Origin: Tetramitus jugosus
Taxonomy: Eukaryota > Heterolobosea > Eutetramitea > Acrasida > Vahlkampfiidae
Direction of reading: 5' to 3'
DNA length: 64,000 nucleotides
NCBI GenBank assembly: GCA_937625935.1
Contig: OW569357.1
Span: 1-64,000 of the forward strand
Part shown: one piece after another, positions 9,826 through 19,500 of the stretch
Numbering within the stretch: the stretch's first letter is position 1
How the letters are laid out: each line of letters begins with the position of its first letter
Position numbers and translations under genes: made by a program
The notes under the pieces: generated by a model
Database searches by the model: none
Told to the model about the DNA's origin: nothing
Seen by the model: only the letters and a program-made list of their open reading frames with translations

Positions 9826-10457
9826 TCATAATTCTGGATGAAATAAGAAATTGCTTTGTCTGACGTTCTTGCAATCACGCAGATCGAGTCTGTGAATACC
9901 AACCAAATGAACGAACGCAGCATCAGTGATTTGATTACAATAACTGATATTGAGTGTGTGAATACCAGCTAAATTAGAAAATGCGCTATCTGTGATGCTC
10001 TTGCAACTACCCATATTGAGTGTATGAATACCAGTTAAATGTGTGAATGCATTGTCCGTGATTTGATTACAATAGCTAATATCGAGAGTGTGAATGCCAA
10101 TCAAATGAACAAAAGCATTGTCAGTGATTTTCTGGCACAAACTCATGTGGAGTGTGTGGATGCCTTACAAATACTGGAAGTGCTCATCCCCCACATGCGC
10201 ATGTCTGCTTATGTCAACATTGAACAATGTTCCTTTTCCCAATCGGAACCAGTGCTCAACATCTTGCTTTTCGAGTAGGCGCTTGAGTGTCCTTCTCTTG
10301 TTGAACATGAATAGTCTATCGAATTTGAATTGATTCCATTGCAAGTCTAACTCAACTGCAGCCATTCACGAGTGTCACAAAAATCGATAATGTTCGCCCA
10401 TACATCTCGGCACAGTGAAGAAAAAATTGGAACGTGTCCATTCTTCGCCACATCCAT
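9826..10457 (-). pseudogene. F-box/LRR gene with frameshift and stop
   Basis: From the ATG at 10457 the protein starts with a likely F-box (SSLCRDVWANIIDFCDTREW). It hits TAG near 10342, where the frame moves by one base (LQLS to QWNQFKFDRLFMFNK). The second frame runs to an in-frame TAA at 10165-10167 (HFQYL-stop-GIHTL) and continues in frame to 9826. That last part contains four to five 24-25-residue AMN1-like repeats (consensus SYCNQITDNAFVHLTGIHTL). Intact relatives would be substrate receptors of SCF ubiquitin ligases. Two independent lesions make loss of function likely. It lies head-to-head with the receptor kinase gene, 134 bp away. Confidence 0.7.
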
Positions 10458-10591
10458 TGTTTGTCTTTTCTGTTTGAGAACCACTGGATTGAACTCGAGA
10501 TCCGTCATGGATGGGATAATTTGTCCCGGATGTCTTTACAACAATTGCCCGATTCAACTGAATTCGCGCGAAAGAAACAAGGTCAACGAGG

Positions 10592-13500
10592 ATGCATAAA
10601 AAGTTGGTAGGATGGGGCTTGGTGATCATTCTTTTTCATGTTCGATTCCACATGGTTGTTTCACACATGATCTCCTCTCGTGTGTTCGAATGGCAGCGCT
10701 TGACATCCCCACTGTCCCACCCCACAGTTCTCAACTTGGAAGCAGATTTTGGGCAAAGAGTGGCGCAGGTGGCAGCAGGCAGAACACACACTCTTGCCCT
10801 CACAAATAATGGCAACATTTTTGCTTGGGGTGACAATAATGCGGGCCAGTTGGGTGATGGCACATTTGTCAGTCGAAGGATTCCTGTTCAGATCAACACC
10901 AAGGAAATGGGAAGAGTGATACAGATTGCGACAGCAGCGATGCATAGCGCTGCAGTAACACAAAACGGTAGGGTCTACATGTGGGGCTTTAATTCCTTTG
11001 GACAATTGGGTGATGGCACATTTGATAATAAGGCAGTGCCAACCCTTGTGCAGTCCATGACATCTGTTGTTCAAGTTGCAGTTGGCATTGCGCATTCATT
11101 AGCTCTTACAGCTGAAGGTGAGGTTTATACTTGGGGTCGTTTGCTTAGTTCCGGATGGGTTCCATCTTCAAAAGTTCCTGTTCTAGTTGAAGAATTGCTC
11201 AATCAAACGGTTACTGGAGTTACTGCTGGCTTTCGGCACTCTGCTGCAGTTACCAGTGACGGTGTTGTTTATACATGGGGAAGCAGTGATCATGGGCAGC
11301 TTGGTCATGATAATACTTTTCCAAGCATACCTCTTCCAGTCGATACTACCGGTGTACTAAAGGATAAACACATCATCCAAATTTCAGCAGGCAGTGAGTA
11401 CACAGTTGCTTTATCCACTGACGGAAGAGTTTTCTCTTGGGGGAGAAATAGTCGGGGTCAGTTGGGTGATGGTACATTCACCACTCAGATGAGACCAGTT
11501 GCTGTCAATGTGAATGGTGCTCTTCTGGAGAAAATCAATATCACTCAAATTTCAGCAAATGGAGAGAATACGGTGACGTTATCGAGTGATGGCAATGTTT
11601 ATGCCTGGGGGAGCAATAAAAATGGCCAACTTGGATTCGATTTTGGAGAAGCAGAGTCGTCATTTCCTGTGCTCATTCAGACCAATAACTCGATTCATTC
11701 AGTGGTAAGGCAATGCTCTGTCGGAGAAGGACATGCAGTTATTCTGAAGAGCAATGGAGAGGTGTATTCTTGGGGAGACAATCAACTGGGTCAACTGGGT
11801 ATTGGAACAACCATCAATAGTAGAATCCCCGTTCTAGTTCATATGAGTTTATCGTCCAAAGTTATCACTCAAATTATTTCCAGTGGACAGCACTATCTGG
11901 TGGTGACAAATGATGGCATGGTGTATGCTTGGGGACAAAACTCAAGAGGCCAACTTGGAGATGGAAGTAATGTGGCTAAAAGTGCCCCTGTCCCTGTTGA
12001 CATGAGCGGTGCCCTGCAAGGCAAAAAAATTGTTCAGGTGGGTGCAAGTTTATCTGCATCATTTGCCTTGTCAAGTGATGGTAAAGTGTTCGCGTGGGGA
12101 GATAATAATGGGAGACTTGGTGATGGAACAACAAGAAATAGCAACGTTCCTGTTTCTGTTGAAATGGATGGGGCTTTGCGAGGAAAAGTCGTTACACAAA
12201 TAACCATCGGTGAATTACATACTGTAGTTCTAACGAGTGATGGACATTTGTATTCGTGGGGAGCGAATGAAAGAGGCCAGTTGGGAGATGGAACACTGCT
12301 CCGAAGAAGTGTTCCAGTTGCAGTTGATATCAATGGAGTATTGAAAAATAAGACGATCACGCAAGTTGTAGCAGGTTTCGCACATACAGTGGTAGCTACA
12401 AAGGATGGATTGATTTATTCATGGGGTGATAATATGTATATGCAACAAGGAGATGGTACAACCATCAATAGAAATACTCCCGGAGTAGTTGTTATTAATG
12501 CTACATCTCCTATCAAGAGTATTTTTGCTTCTGCTCATCATACCTTTGTCGTGACTCTGGATGGAGTGATTCATTGTTGGGGTAACAAGAAATATGTTCA
12601 ACTAGGCGAGTTGACTGGGAAGGATATTACGCACATTGCCGCTAGTGATACATATATGTTTGCAGTAACAAATGATTTGGAGATGTGGGAGTTCACTAGC
12701 GTTAACTATAATTTTTCTCAACGAGTTAATATTACTGATTCGCAACCAATTCGAAAATTTGCTTCCCTTTTTGCAGATTTCAAATTACATAATGGCTTTC
12801 TAGATATTACTTGTGAGAAAGGATATTATGGAGACATGTGCATGTCATATTCGTGCTACGGTGTGGATTCAAATGATGAGATGGTTTGTTCAGGGAATGG
12901 AGAATGTATCGATGTCGATCAATGCAAATGCAGCAGCCAGTACACAGGTATTAATTGCTCTTTTCCCCTCTGTAATGAGATATCTAGCCTCGATCGTGGG
13001 GCTTGCTCTGGGAATGGAGAGTGTTTATCGCCCAATCTATGTAGATGTAATTCTGGTTACACTGGACACTATTGTTCAACTAACCTCAATCAGCTTGCTC
13101 TGTTAGCTCTTCTCGCAATACCCCTCGTTGTGTTAGTAGGAGTTATTGTGGCTCTTTGTTGGCATGTATTACGGAGAATGAACAGAGACAAACAGATTGA
13201 GTCTGACCTACGTGCCTGTTTGTTGGAGGAGATGAGCGTCTTCGATGTTAGTGATGACGGAAATTTTTTCATTGACATGAAGGATATTAAACTGTTAAGT
13301 CGAATATCTGAAGGTGCTTGTGGTGTTGTATTCAAGGGTGAATGGAAGAGTAATTTGGTGGCTGTGAAGAAGATGAAAGTTGCAGATGATAAGTCATTTC
13401 TAAAGGAAATATCAATACTTCAGAACTTACGACATCCTAACATTCTTTACTTGTATGGATATTCATCAAATGACAATGGAGACAAGTTTCTGATCACTGA

Positions 13501-14240
13501 ATTCGCTTCTCAGGGTAGTTTGGACAAAGTTCTCTACGGCAAGACGCCTCTCAGAGATTTTCAAAAGAAAATGAACATCATAGCTCAAGTGGCTGATTCG
13601 ATGGCTTTTCTTCATAGTAGGAGTCCTCGAATTGTTCACAGAGACCTGAAACCTCAGAACATCTTGTTGGATGATAAGAACCAAGTTAGAATATGTGATT
13701 TTGGATTGAGTAAGGCTGTAGATACAGCGTTCACTATTGGAGTGACCTATGGCACTATTGGTATGTTTTCGATGGAATAACATGATATGAAATTACAATG
13801 TTACTCGATGCTAACCTTGTTTTCTTACGACGTTAGAGTATTGCGCACCAGAATTGCTAACTCACCAAGAACATGACGAAAAATGTGACGTGTATAGTTT
13901 TGGTATCTTGATGCATGAGATGTTTGTTTTGTCATCACCATACTCGATTCAACAAGGTAAATTCTCACTCTTTGCCCTCAGTATGGAGATTGTAAATGGA
14001 CGAAGGCCCCATATCCCGTTTGATCCCTCGAACTTGATGTCAGATCCAAAATCAATCGAACACTTCTTCCGTCAAAGTAATACGACAGTTCATGGCTCAT
14101 CGGTTGACATTCCTTTAGTGGTGAGAGATTACTATGTTTTAGCAACGCGTTGTTGGCATGCAGATCGCGAGAAACGACCTCATTTTGAAGAAGTAACCAT
14201 CGAACTCAACAAAATAACATCAACTATGGCACGAAAGTAA
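10592..14240 (+). CDS. RCC1/EGF receptor protein kinase
   Basis: Two exons (10592-13760, 13837-14240) encode about 1,190 residues. The intron begins GTATGT, ends TTAG and has a CTAAC branch-like site. Order: signal peptide (about 1-25); about 12 RCC1 repeats (WGxNxxGQLGDGT) to about residue 690; two EGF-like Cys clusters (about 740-830); a transmembrane helix (about 834-860); a TKL-like kinase from about residue 895. Kinase residues are complete: glycine loop SEGACGVVFKGEW, VAVKK lysine, HRDLKPQN, DFGLSKA and CAPE (the last after the intron). RCC1 repeats form beta-propellers, here predicted to be outside the cell, so this is probably a ligand-sensing receptor. The catalytic machinery looks active. 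The ligand is unknown. Confidence 0.88.
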
Positions 14241-14308
14241 TTATCATTGTAATCATTCAAATGTATCGGAACTCAAAAAGAGATGAAAAATTTGGAATAC
14301 AATTACTA

Positions 14309-15462
14309 CTATTCATTATTATTTATAGGAAAAAGACCTAAGCTCTGAGCTTCTTCTAGAACGGAACGGTAGGCAAACTGATATTGAGATATGGTTTGAA
14401 CCATTCCCTTCCGCAAGCTCTTCAACTTCTTCACTGTGTCCTGAATTTCAAAAACAAATGCTTTCTTCCGGTGCATATCTAGATGATTTCTCATTTGTTC
14501 AGTGAGAATTGCAACGGTGATAAAAGTTCCCGTCCTTCCAATACCAGCACTGCAATGTACAATGACAGGGGCAATCTTATCGCTGGTATTGGACCGAATT
14601 TTGTCACACAACTCACAAAGTAGCCTAAAATTGTAGGTCTTACTAGGTACACCGTGATCTGGCCAACCGATGTACTGAAGATGATCCAGATCCATCACAT
14701 ATTCATCTTTCAAATACAATTGAAAGCGTCGATGAATGATTGTATTATCAGAATTTGGAACTATTTCTTCCTTGACATTTCTAACCTCCAACTGTTGAGA
14801 GGAAAGCTGGTTTTGGAAATGGAATGCCTCATTTTCTTCAGGCCAATACTTAGCACACTTTGGCACCCCAGATTCCAACCGATTACACAGCATGACGATG
14901 AGAGAGGCTTTTTGTTGTAGAACCATGTGCCAGAAATCACCTACCGTTGACTCTTTAGGTCCCTGAGTGGCTATATAGCTGGTTTCAGTGTTGGGAAACA
15001 GGTGACTTGGAACATGATTTGCATTTATGTAATCATGTGAGTTATAGTTGTGTAAGCGCACCCGAGAATGCTCATCTGTTGTTGTATTCAAAAAAAGAAA
15101 CCTTGATTGTCAGTCCCGAAGCAATTTCAACCTCTACGACTATTAACTTACATACTGGCTAAAATATCAGAAAATCGATTGAGATGAACATGATTCAATG
15201 AGGAAACAAAATGAGACTCATCGAACGACTCATCAACACTTGTACATTCTCTCCACTCTGTGACCCAACCAGTGACACCATTGAATGAATTATGTTTGGA
15301 CAAATTTGAAATGTGTGCCCCCAAGTTAGTGATTCGCTGTTCCGATGTTGCTCCCAAATTCATCTTCTCTTCTGGTGCACGTTTTAGGTCAGAGTGAAGA
15401 AGAAAAACAGAAAAAACCCCAATACTCAAGACTATGGCAGACCAAACAAGGAATGGTTTCAT
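14309..15462 (-). CDS. Membrane-anchored protein tyrosine phosphatase
   Basis: Exon 1 is 15462-15156 and exon 2 is 15075-14309. The 80-bp intron starts GTATGT and ends ACAG, and splicing restores the family-typical junction DILANEHSRVRL. The product is about 357 residues with one N-terminal hydrophobic anchor (FLVWSAIVLSIGVFSVFLL). A classical PTP domain follows: YINAN-type motif (HDYINANHV), WPDHGVP loop and the active-site loop HCSAGIGRTG with catalytic Cys277 and its Arg. Q-loop residues (QTISQYQFAY) are present. All known catalytic elements are there, so it should remove phosphate from phosphotyrosine. It converges on the receptor kinase gene with 68 bp between stops. Confidence 0.9.
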
Positions 15463-15542
15463 TGTAATTCAGTTACGGTTGTTGTGTTGAGTTGACACAA
15501 AACTGAATTTGAATAAATAAATTTGAGTGGGAAGGTTGCATG

Positions 15543-15554
15543 AACACGTGGTCT
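15543..15554. promoter_or_regulatory. CACGTG-centred motif upstream of PTP gene
   Basis: AACACGTGGTCT, identical to 8123-8134. Both copies are 80-100 bp upstream of the ATG of a minus-strand gene. CACGTG is the E-box/G-box core bound by bHLH or bZIP factors in other eukaryotes. A regulatory role here is a guess. Confidence 0.25.
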
Positions 15555-15595
15555 TCGCGCGACATGCAATGGACAATCAATCCTTGAAAATCTCC

Positions 15596-16312
15596 TTAAT
15601 TCTCCTGTGCCTTTTGGACTGACAATTTCTTGGCAATAATCTCATCTTGTACAGAATAAACAGTCTCTATGGGAATTAGTACATCCTCTCCGGCTAATCT
15701 GAGCGCGTTTTGTTCCTTCACAAAATCTGTGATGTCCTCAAACTTTGTCACAGAGTTCAAAAGAGCTTTCACAAACACACCCTTCACTCCAATCTGAATA
15801 GCCTTCGTGCGACCCACTTTGCTACCAGATGGATGATGATATGGATCCCATTGTACTCTAACACGATCTAATGAGTTCTTGGCGGTTGTAGCTTCCTTGG
15901 CCCACTCTTTCGTTGAGCTATAATGCATCCAATTGGGATCAAAGAACTCTGACAAGAATGGATCCGATGTCAAAACACCATGCTTCAAAAGTTCACTCTC
16001 AAAGTCATTCTTGTTCACAAAGAGTGCAAGAATTCGAGCTTGATTCTTGTCTTTTGTGGCCCAAGCAGCTCTGTACATCATCCAAAGGAAATTTGGCTTG
16101 ATCCATGTCATTCGTTTCGTATCGAACTGAGGACACCCTTCAAATGTTTGACTCTGAACAGCATAATTCGCAATCTGTTCATTATACGCCTGATACACCA
16201 CAATGTCATCATCACCTGAATACGCACATGTGATCTGGCAACCAGTGTACAGGGTTTTCTTGGCATCGAGCCAATGGATCTTTGGGAGTTGATCAAATCT
16301 TGGATGACTCAT
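15596..16312 (-). CDS. DUF4291 family protein
   Basis: A 238-residue protein from the first in-frame ATG (16312, MSHPRFDQLPKIHWL); the frame is open further upstream but has no ATG. It matches the DUF4291 pattern closely: VYQAYNEQIANYAV, then RMTWIKPNFLWMMYRAAWATK, then VQWDPYHHPSG and RTKAIQIGVKG. The biochemical function of the family is not known to me. I know it mainly from bacteria and some fungi, so transfer is possible. A transposon is inserted 137 bp upstream of the ATG and could affect expression. Confidence 0.85.
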   Translation of the reverse strand: MSHPRFDQLPKIHWLDAKKTLYTGCQITCAYSGDDDIVVYQAYNEQIANYAVQSQTFEGCPQFDTKRMTWIKPNFLWMMYRAAWATKDKNQARILALFVNKNDFESELLKHGVLTSDPFLSEFFDPNWMHYSSTKEWAKEATTAKNSLDRVRVQWDPYHHPSGSKVGRTKAIQIGVKGVFVKALLNSVTKFEDITDFVKEQNALRLAGEDVLIPIETVYSVQDEIIAKKLSVQKAQEN

Positions 16313-16318
16313 CGATAA

Positions 16319-16384
16319 CAGAAAGGTATCTTGTTGTTTGGCTTGTGTGTGGTCGTGGCAACTTTTCAGAAAGGTATCTTGTTG
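16319..16384. repeat. Direct repeat upstream of DUF4291 gene
   Basis: CAGAAAGGTATCTTGTTG occurs at 16319-16336 and 16367-16384, 48 bp apart, just upstream of the DUF4291 ATG. It is a small partial duplication in the 5' region. It explains the repeated QQDTFL phrase in the non-ATG upstream extension of the reading frame. Confidence 0.75.
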
Positions 16385-16448
16385 GGTGCCCAAAAGTTTG
16401 GCTCGTTCTCTGCGTTTGAAGTTCTGCAATTTCGAGATCGGACGGCGC

Positions 16449-16456
16449 AGAAATCT
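16449..16456. repeat. Target site duplication, left copy
   Basis: AGAAATCT directly abuts the left end of the transposon and is identical to 21317-21324 at the right end. Eight-base duplications are typical of hAT, P and KDZ-type DNA transposons. Confidence 0.92.
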
Positions 16457-16470
16457 CAGGGGGGGGGAGC
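16457..16470. repeat. Transposon terminal inverted repeat, left
   Basis: CAGGGGGGGGGAGC with nine consecutive G, exactly complementary to 21303-21316. The G9 run is unusual in this A+T-rich genome and could form G-quadruplex-like structures. Confidence 0.93.
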
Positions 16471-16565
16471 GAGTGTGAAATGGAAGTGAAGAAAGTTTCT
16501 TTCATCAAACAAAATAAACATATGTAGAGTAGATCCTTGTCGCAATGTTCACAGGAAGAGATAGA

Positions 16566-19500
16566 TCATTCAACGAGAGGCTTCTTGGAAGACAGCTGAG
16601 AGTTATCTATTTCAATATCTGCATCTACAGCAGTTCTCTTCTTGTTAGTTCTCTTCCTCTTGTTTACAGGCTGTTCTGATTGTTTCTTCTTCTTATTGTA
16701 CTTGCGTGGTGTCTTCAATGATTCATCACCCGCTTCTAGCAGAGCTGCAGATTCGAGCAGTTTGTATCTCAATAGCCCTACTTGGCTGTTGATATTCATA
16801 GATACATTGAATGTCTTCAACCTTTGAATACACTGCTCTTTGATCATGGTCAAAATAATCTCCCTAGTTAACGTATCAGATTGAACATCTGCTGCTCTCT
16901 TCAGTTTTCTTGAAACAGATGTTGGTGGTCGTGCAACTGTAGTTCCACTTATAACCTTCTCTAGTCTATCTTGAAGTACAGATTTGGTTCCTCTCATATC
17001 ACTGTTCTTCGCGAACAAACACAACTGTAGTTCTAGTGTAGTCAGTTTCGTGATGGCAGTAACAGTAAGCTTGTCAACATCGAATGGCAGTTTATGATCT
17101 GGTCTGATCTTGACAGGATTGGTACATCCAATACACTTACATTCTAGTGTACACCCAATTGAGCACTTACAGGATGCAGAGCAACCACTCAAGCATTTGC
17201 ATCCTGAACCTTTGCTTTGCTTAGACAATTTGATAATTGCGTTTCTCACAAGTTCTTCACTTCCATACTTCTGCAGTAGTAATCGTTGCATCATATACGT
17301 GTCATACCTTGCTCCATGCACCTGACTCAAGTCAATTTGCTCATACTCTTTCATTCTATGTTGAAAGATCTCAGACAGCTTCGCAGTCTTGTTAATAATT
17401 CTGCCGTCATCATCATACACTAGCTCATCTCCAATCAATCGTCTTGCATCCAGCCATATCACATCGTACTCTTCCAGATCTTTGACAAGCTCCTTTGCAC
17501 AGCTACCGATCCTCGATTTATCGAAACTAGAGTTGTATGCAACAACAATGCATCTGCAACGCTTGTCAACTGTCACTAATCTATAGAACGCAGAAACACC
17601 ATTCTCTAATAGAGGCTGTCCAATAACATCATCTGGTGTAATACCATGGATAGCAATACTCTGTTCACTCCATGCTTCTGGTTTGATGTGTGGATATGGA
17701 TTGAATCTGCAAGATAGAATATCATTTCCACTCATACCCTCAACACGAGCAGCAATCTCACAAGGACAGCCATCTGGGAACAACTTCAAGTTCACTGTCT
17801 CACAGTCACAATATGCAATAATCAATGGCTTCTTATATTGTGATCCAAACTGTTCCTCAAAGCACTCGTCACACTCATCATTTGTGACATCACTGCTCTG
17901 TTCTATTTGCATGAAGTGGAACACATCCTCCAGATTATCTACGTAAGTCAGCAACTCATCTGATATTGGGAAGATAGCATCACCTGTAGCATTGCATATA
18001 CCTATTTGTTGGATACTCTCTAGAGTATCATTACTATCATGCAGCATGGTTTCCAAATCAATAGCATCCAGTTCTTCATTTTGTTGAGATTCAGATGCAC
18101 TCTGCTTCCTTTCTTCAGATCTACCCAAAAGAATCTGCTGCATGATTGTGGCTTTAATCTGCTTCACAACATTCTCAGAAGCGGTAGTAGTATAGCTGTG
18201 ACACACTACCAAGTGAGACTCCAAGGCTGTTGGATAGTGAAATGAGAGGTGCGTACAGCCATTAGCCTTTTCTGGACAATCGAACCACACCTGCTTATGA
18301 CTTGTGTTGCAATGTGAGCGTATCTTCTTATGACCAGTAGTCTCACCTTGAGCAGCTAGCTTCTCTCTCATCTGTTTCATCACTTCATCTGAATGCTTGA
18401 TCTTCTTCACCTTACTACTATCCTTCTTGTGAAGCTTTGACCGTTCTATGAAGCGAATTACACATGCATTATTAATTAATGAAAATCCACGAACCTCAGT
18501 GATGGTACACATGATACGTTGGTCACTCTCAGATCGTCCACCCAGGGTACTAAGTTCAGAGGCAGTGACATATGGTTGCATACCTCGGATGCAACAGAAC
18601 AGCAATTCCACTGGTAATGTACATAAAACAGATCTGCAGACAATAAACGTAGTTCCAACTCGCTTCAAGTAGAGATGCATAAGATAGAACTGGTAGATGG
18701 TTGTTGTCAAGTGTCTACTGGTTTGAGGTGCAAGCTTAGAATCTGGGTGTGATGTACTGTTGTTCCAATTACAAATATAGCTCATAAGATTATCCTCATT
18801 GACAGTTCCCAAGGGATCTGCCTTTCCATATAGTTGTGTCACGGCTTCATCTTGAGACATGGATTTATCCATGAAGCAATCATACATCCGTCTAATTTGT
18901 CTAAAATACTCAGCAAATTCCTTCCCTATCTCCTTCTCTTGTGCAGTATACTCATCTGGAAGGTTATTCAATGCATCTTGCACTCGTTTTGAAGTTAACT
19001 CCAACACTTGGTTCATCTTCATGATATCTGGTGGATTGAGCCAACTGTCCCGTATGAAACCTAGAGCATCATTCACATTTGGACTCTTCCTGCAGAGATC
19101 TATCAATACATTCATATGCAGCTTGTGCTGACCTGGTTGCAGATGCCTGTTCATTGTTGCATTACGAGTTGCCTTCGTATTGTGACTAAAGTCGAACATG
19201 TGAAACCACGGTGTCCCATACTTTGTCATTGTGTAGTCGTTCATAAACTTCTGGACAGCATCTGATGCAAGATCGCCATCACTGGATGAAGCTATTATCT
19301 CACATACATCCTTCCTATAGAATAGATCAACGAGCAGCTTCAACTTGGAAATAACAAACTTTGTTCCATTGGTCCTGTTAGGCTTAACCCAATGCCCAGT
19401 ACGAACAGTTACCATACCATCCAAACTCTGTAACATGAATTGAAGAACTTCATTGCCCAGATCATCATCCAGCTTCACCTTATCCTTCTGTACGTACTCC

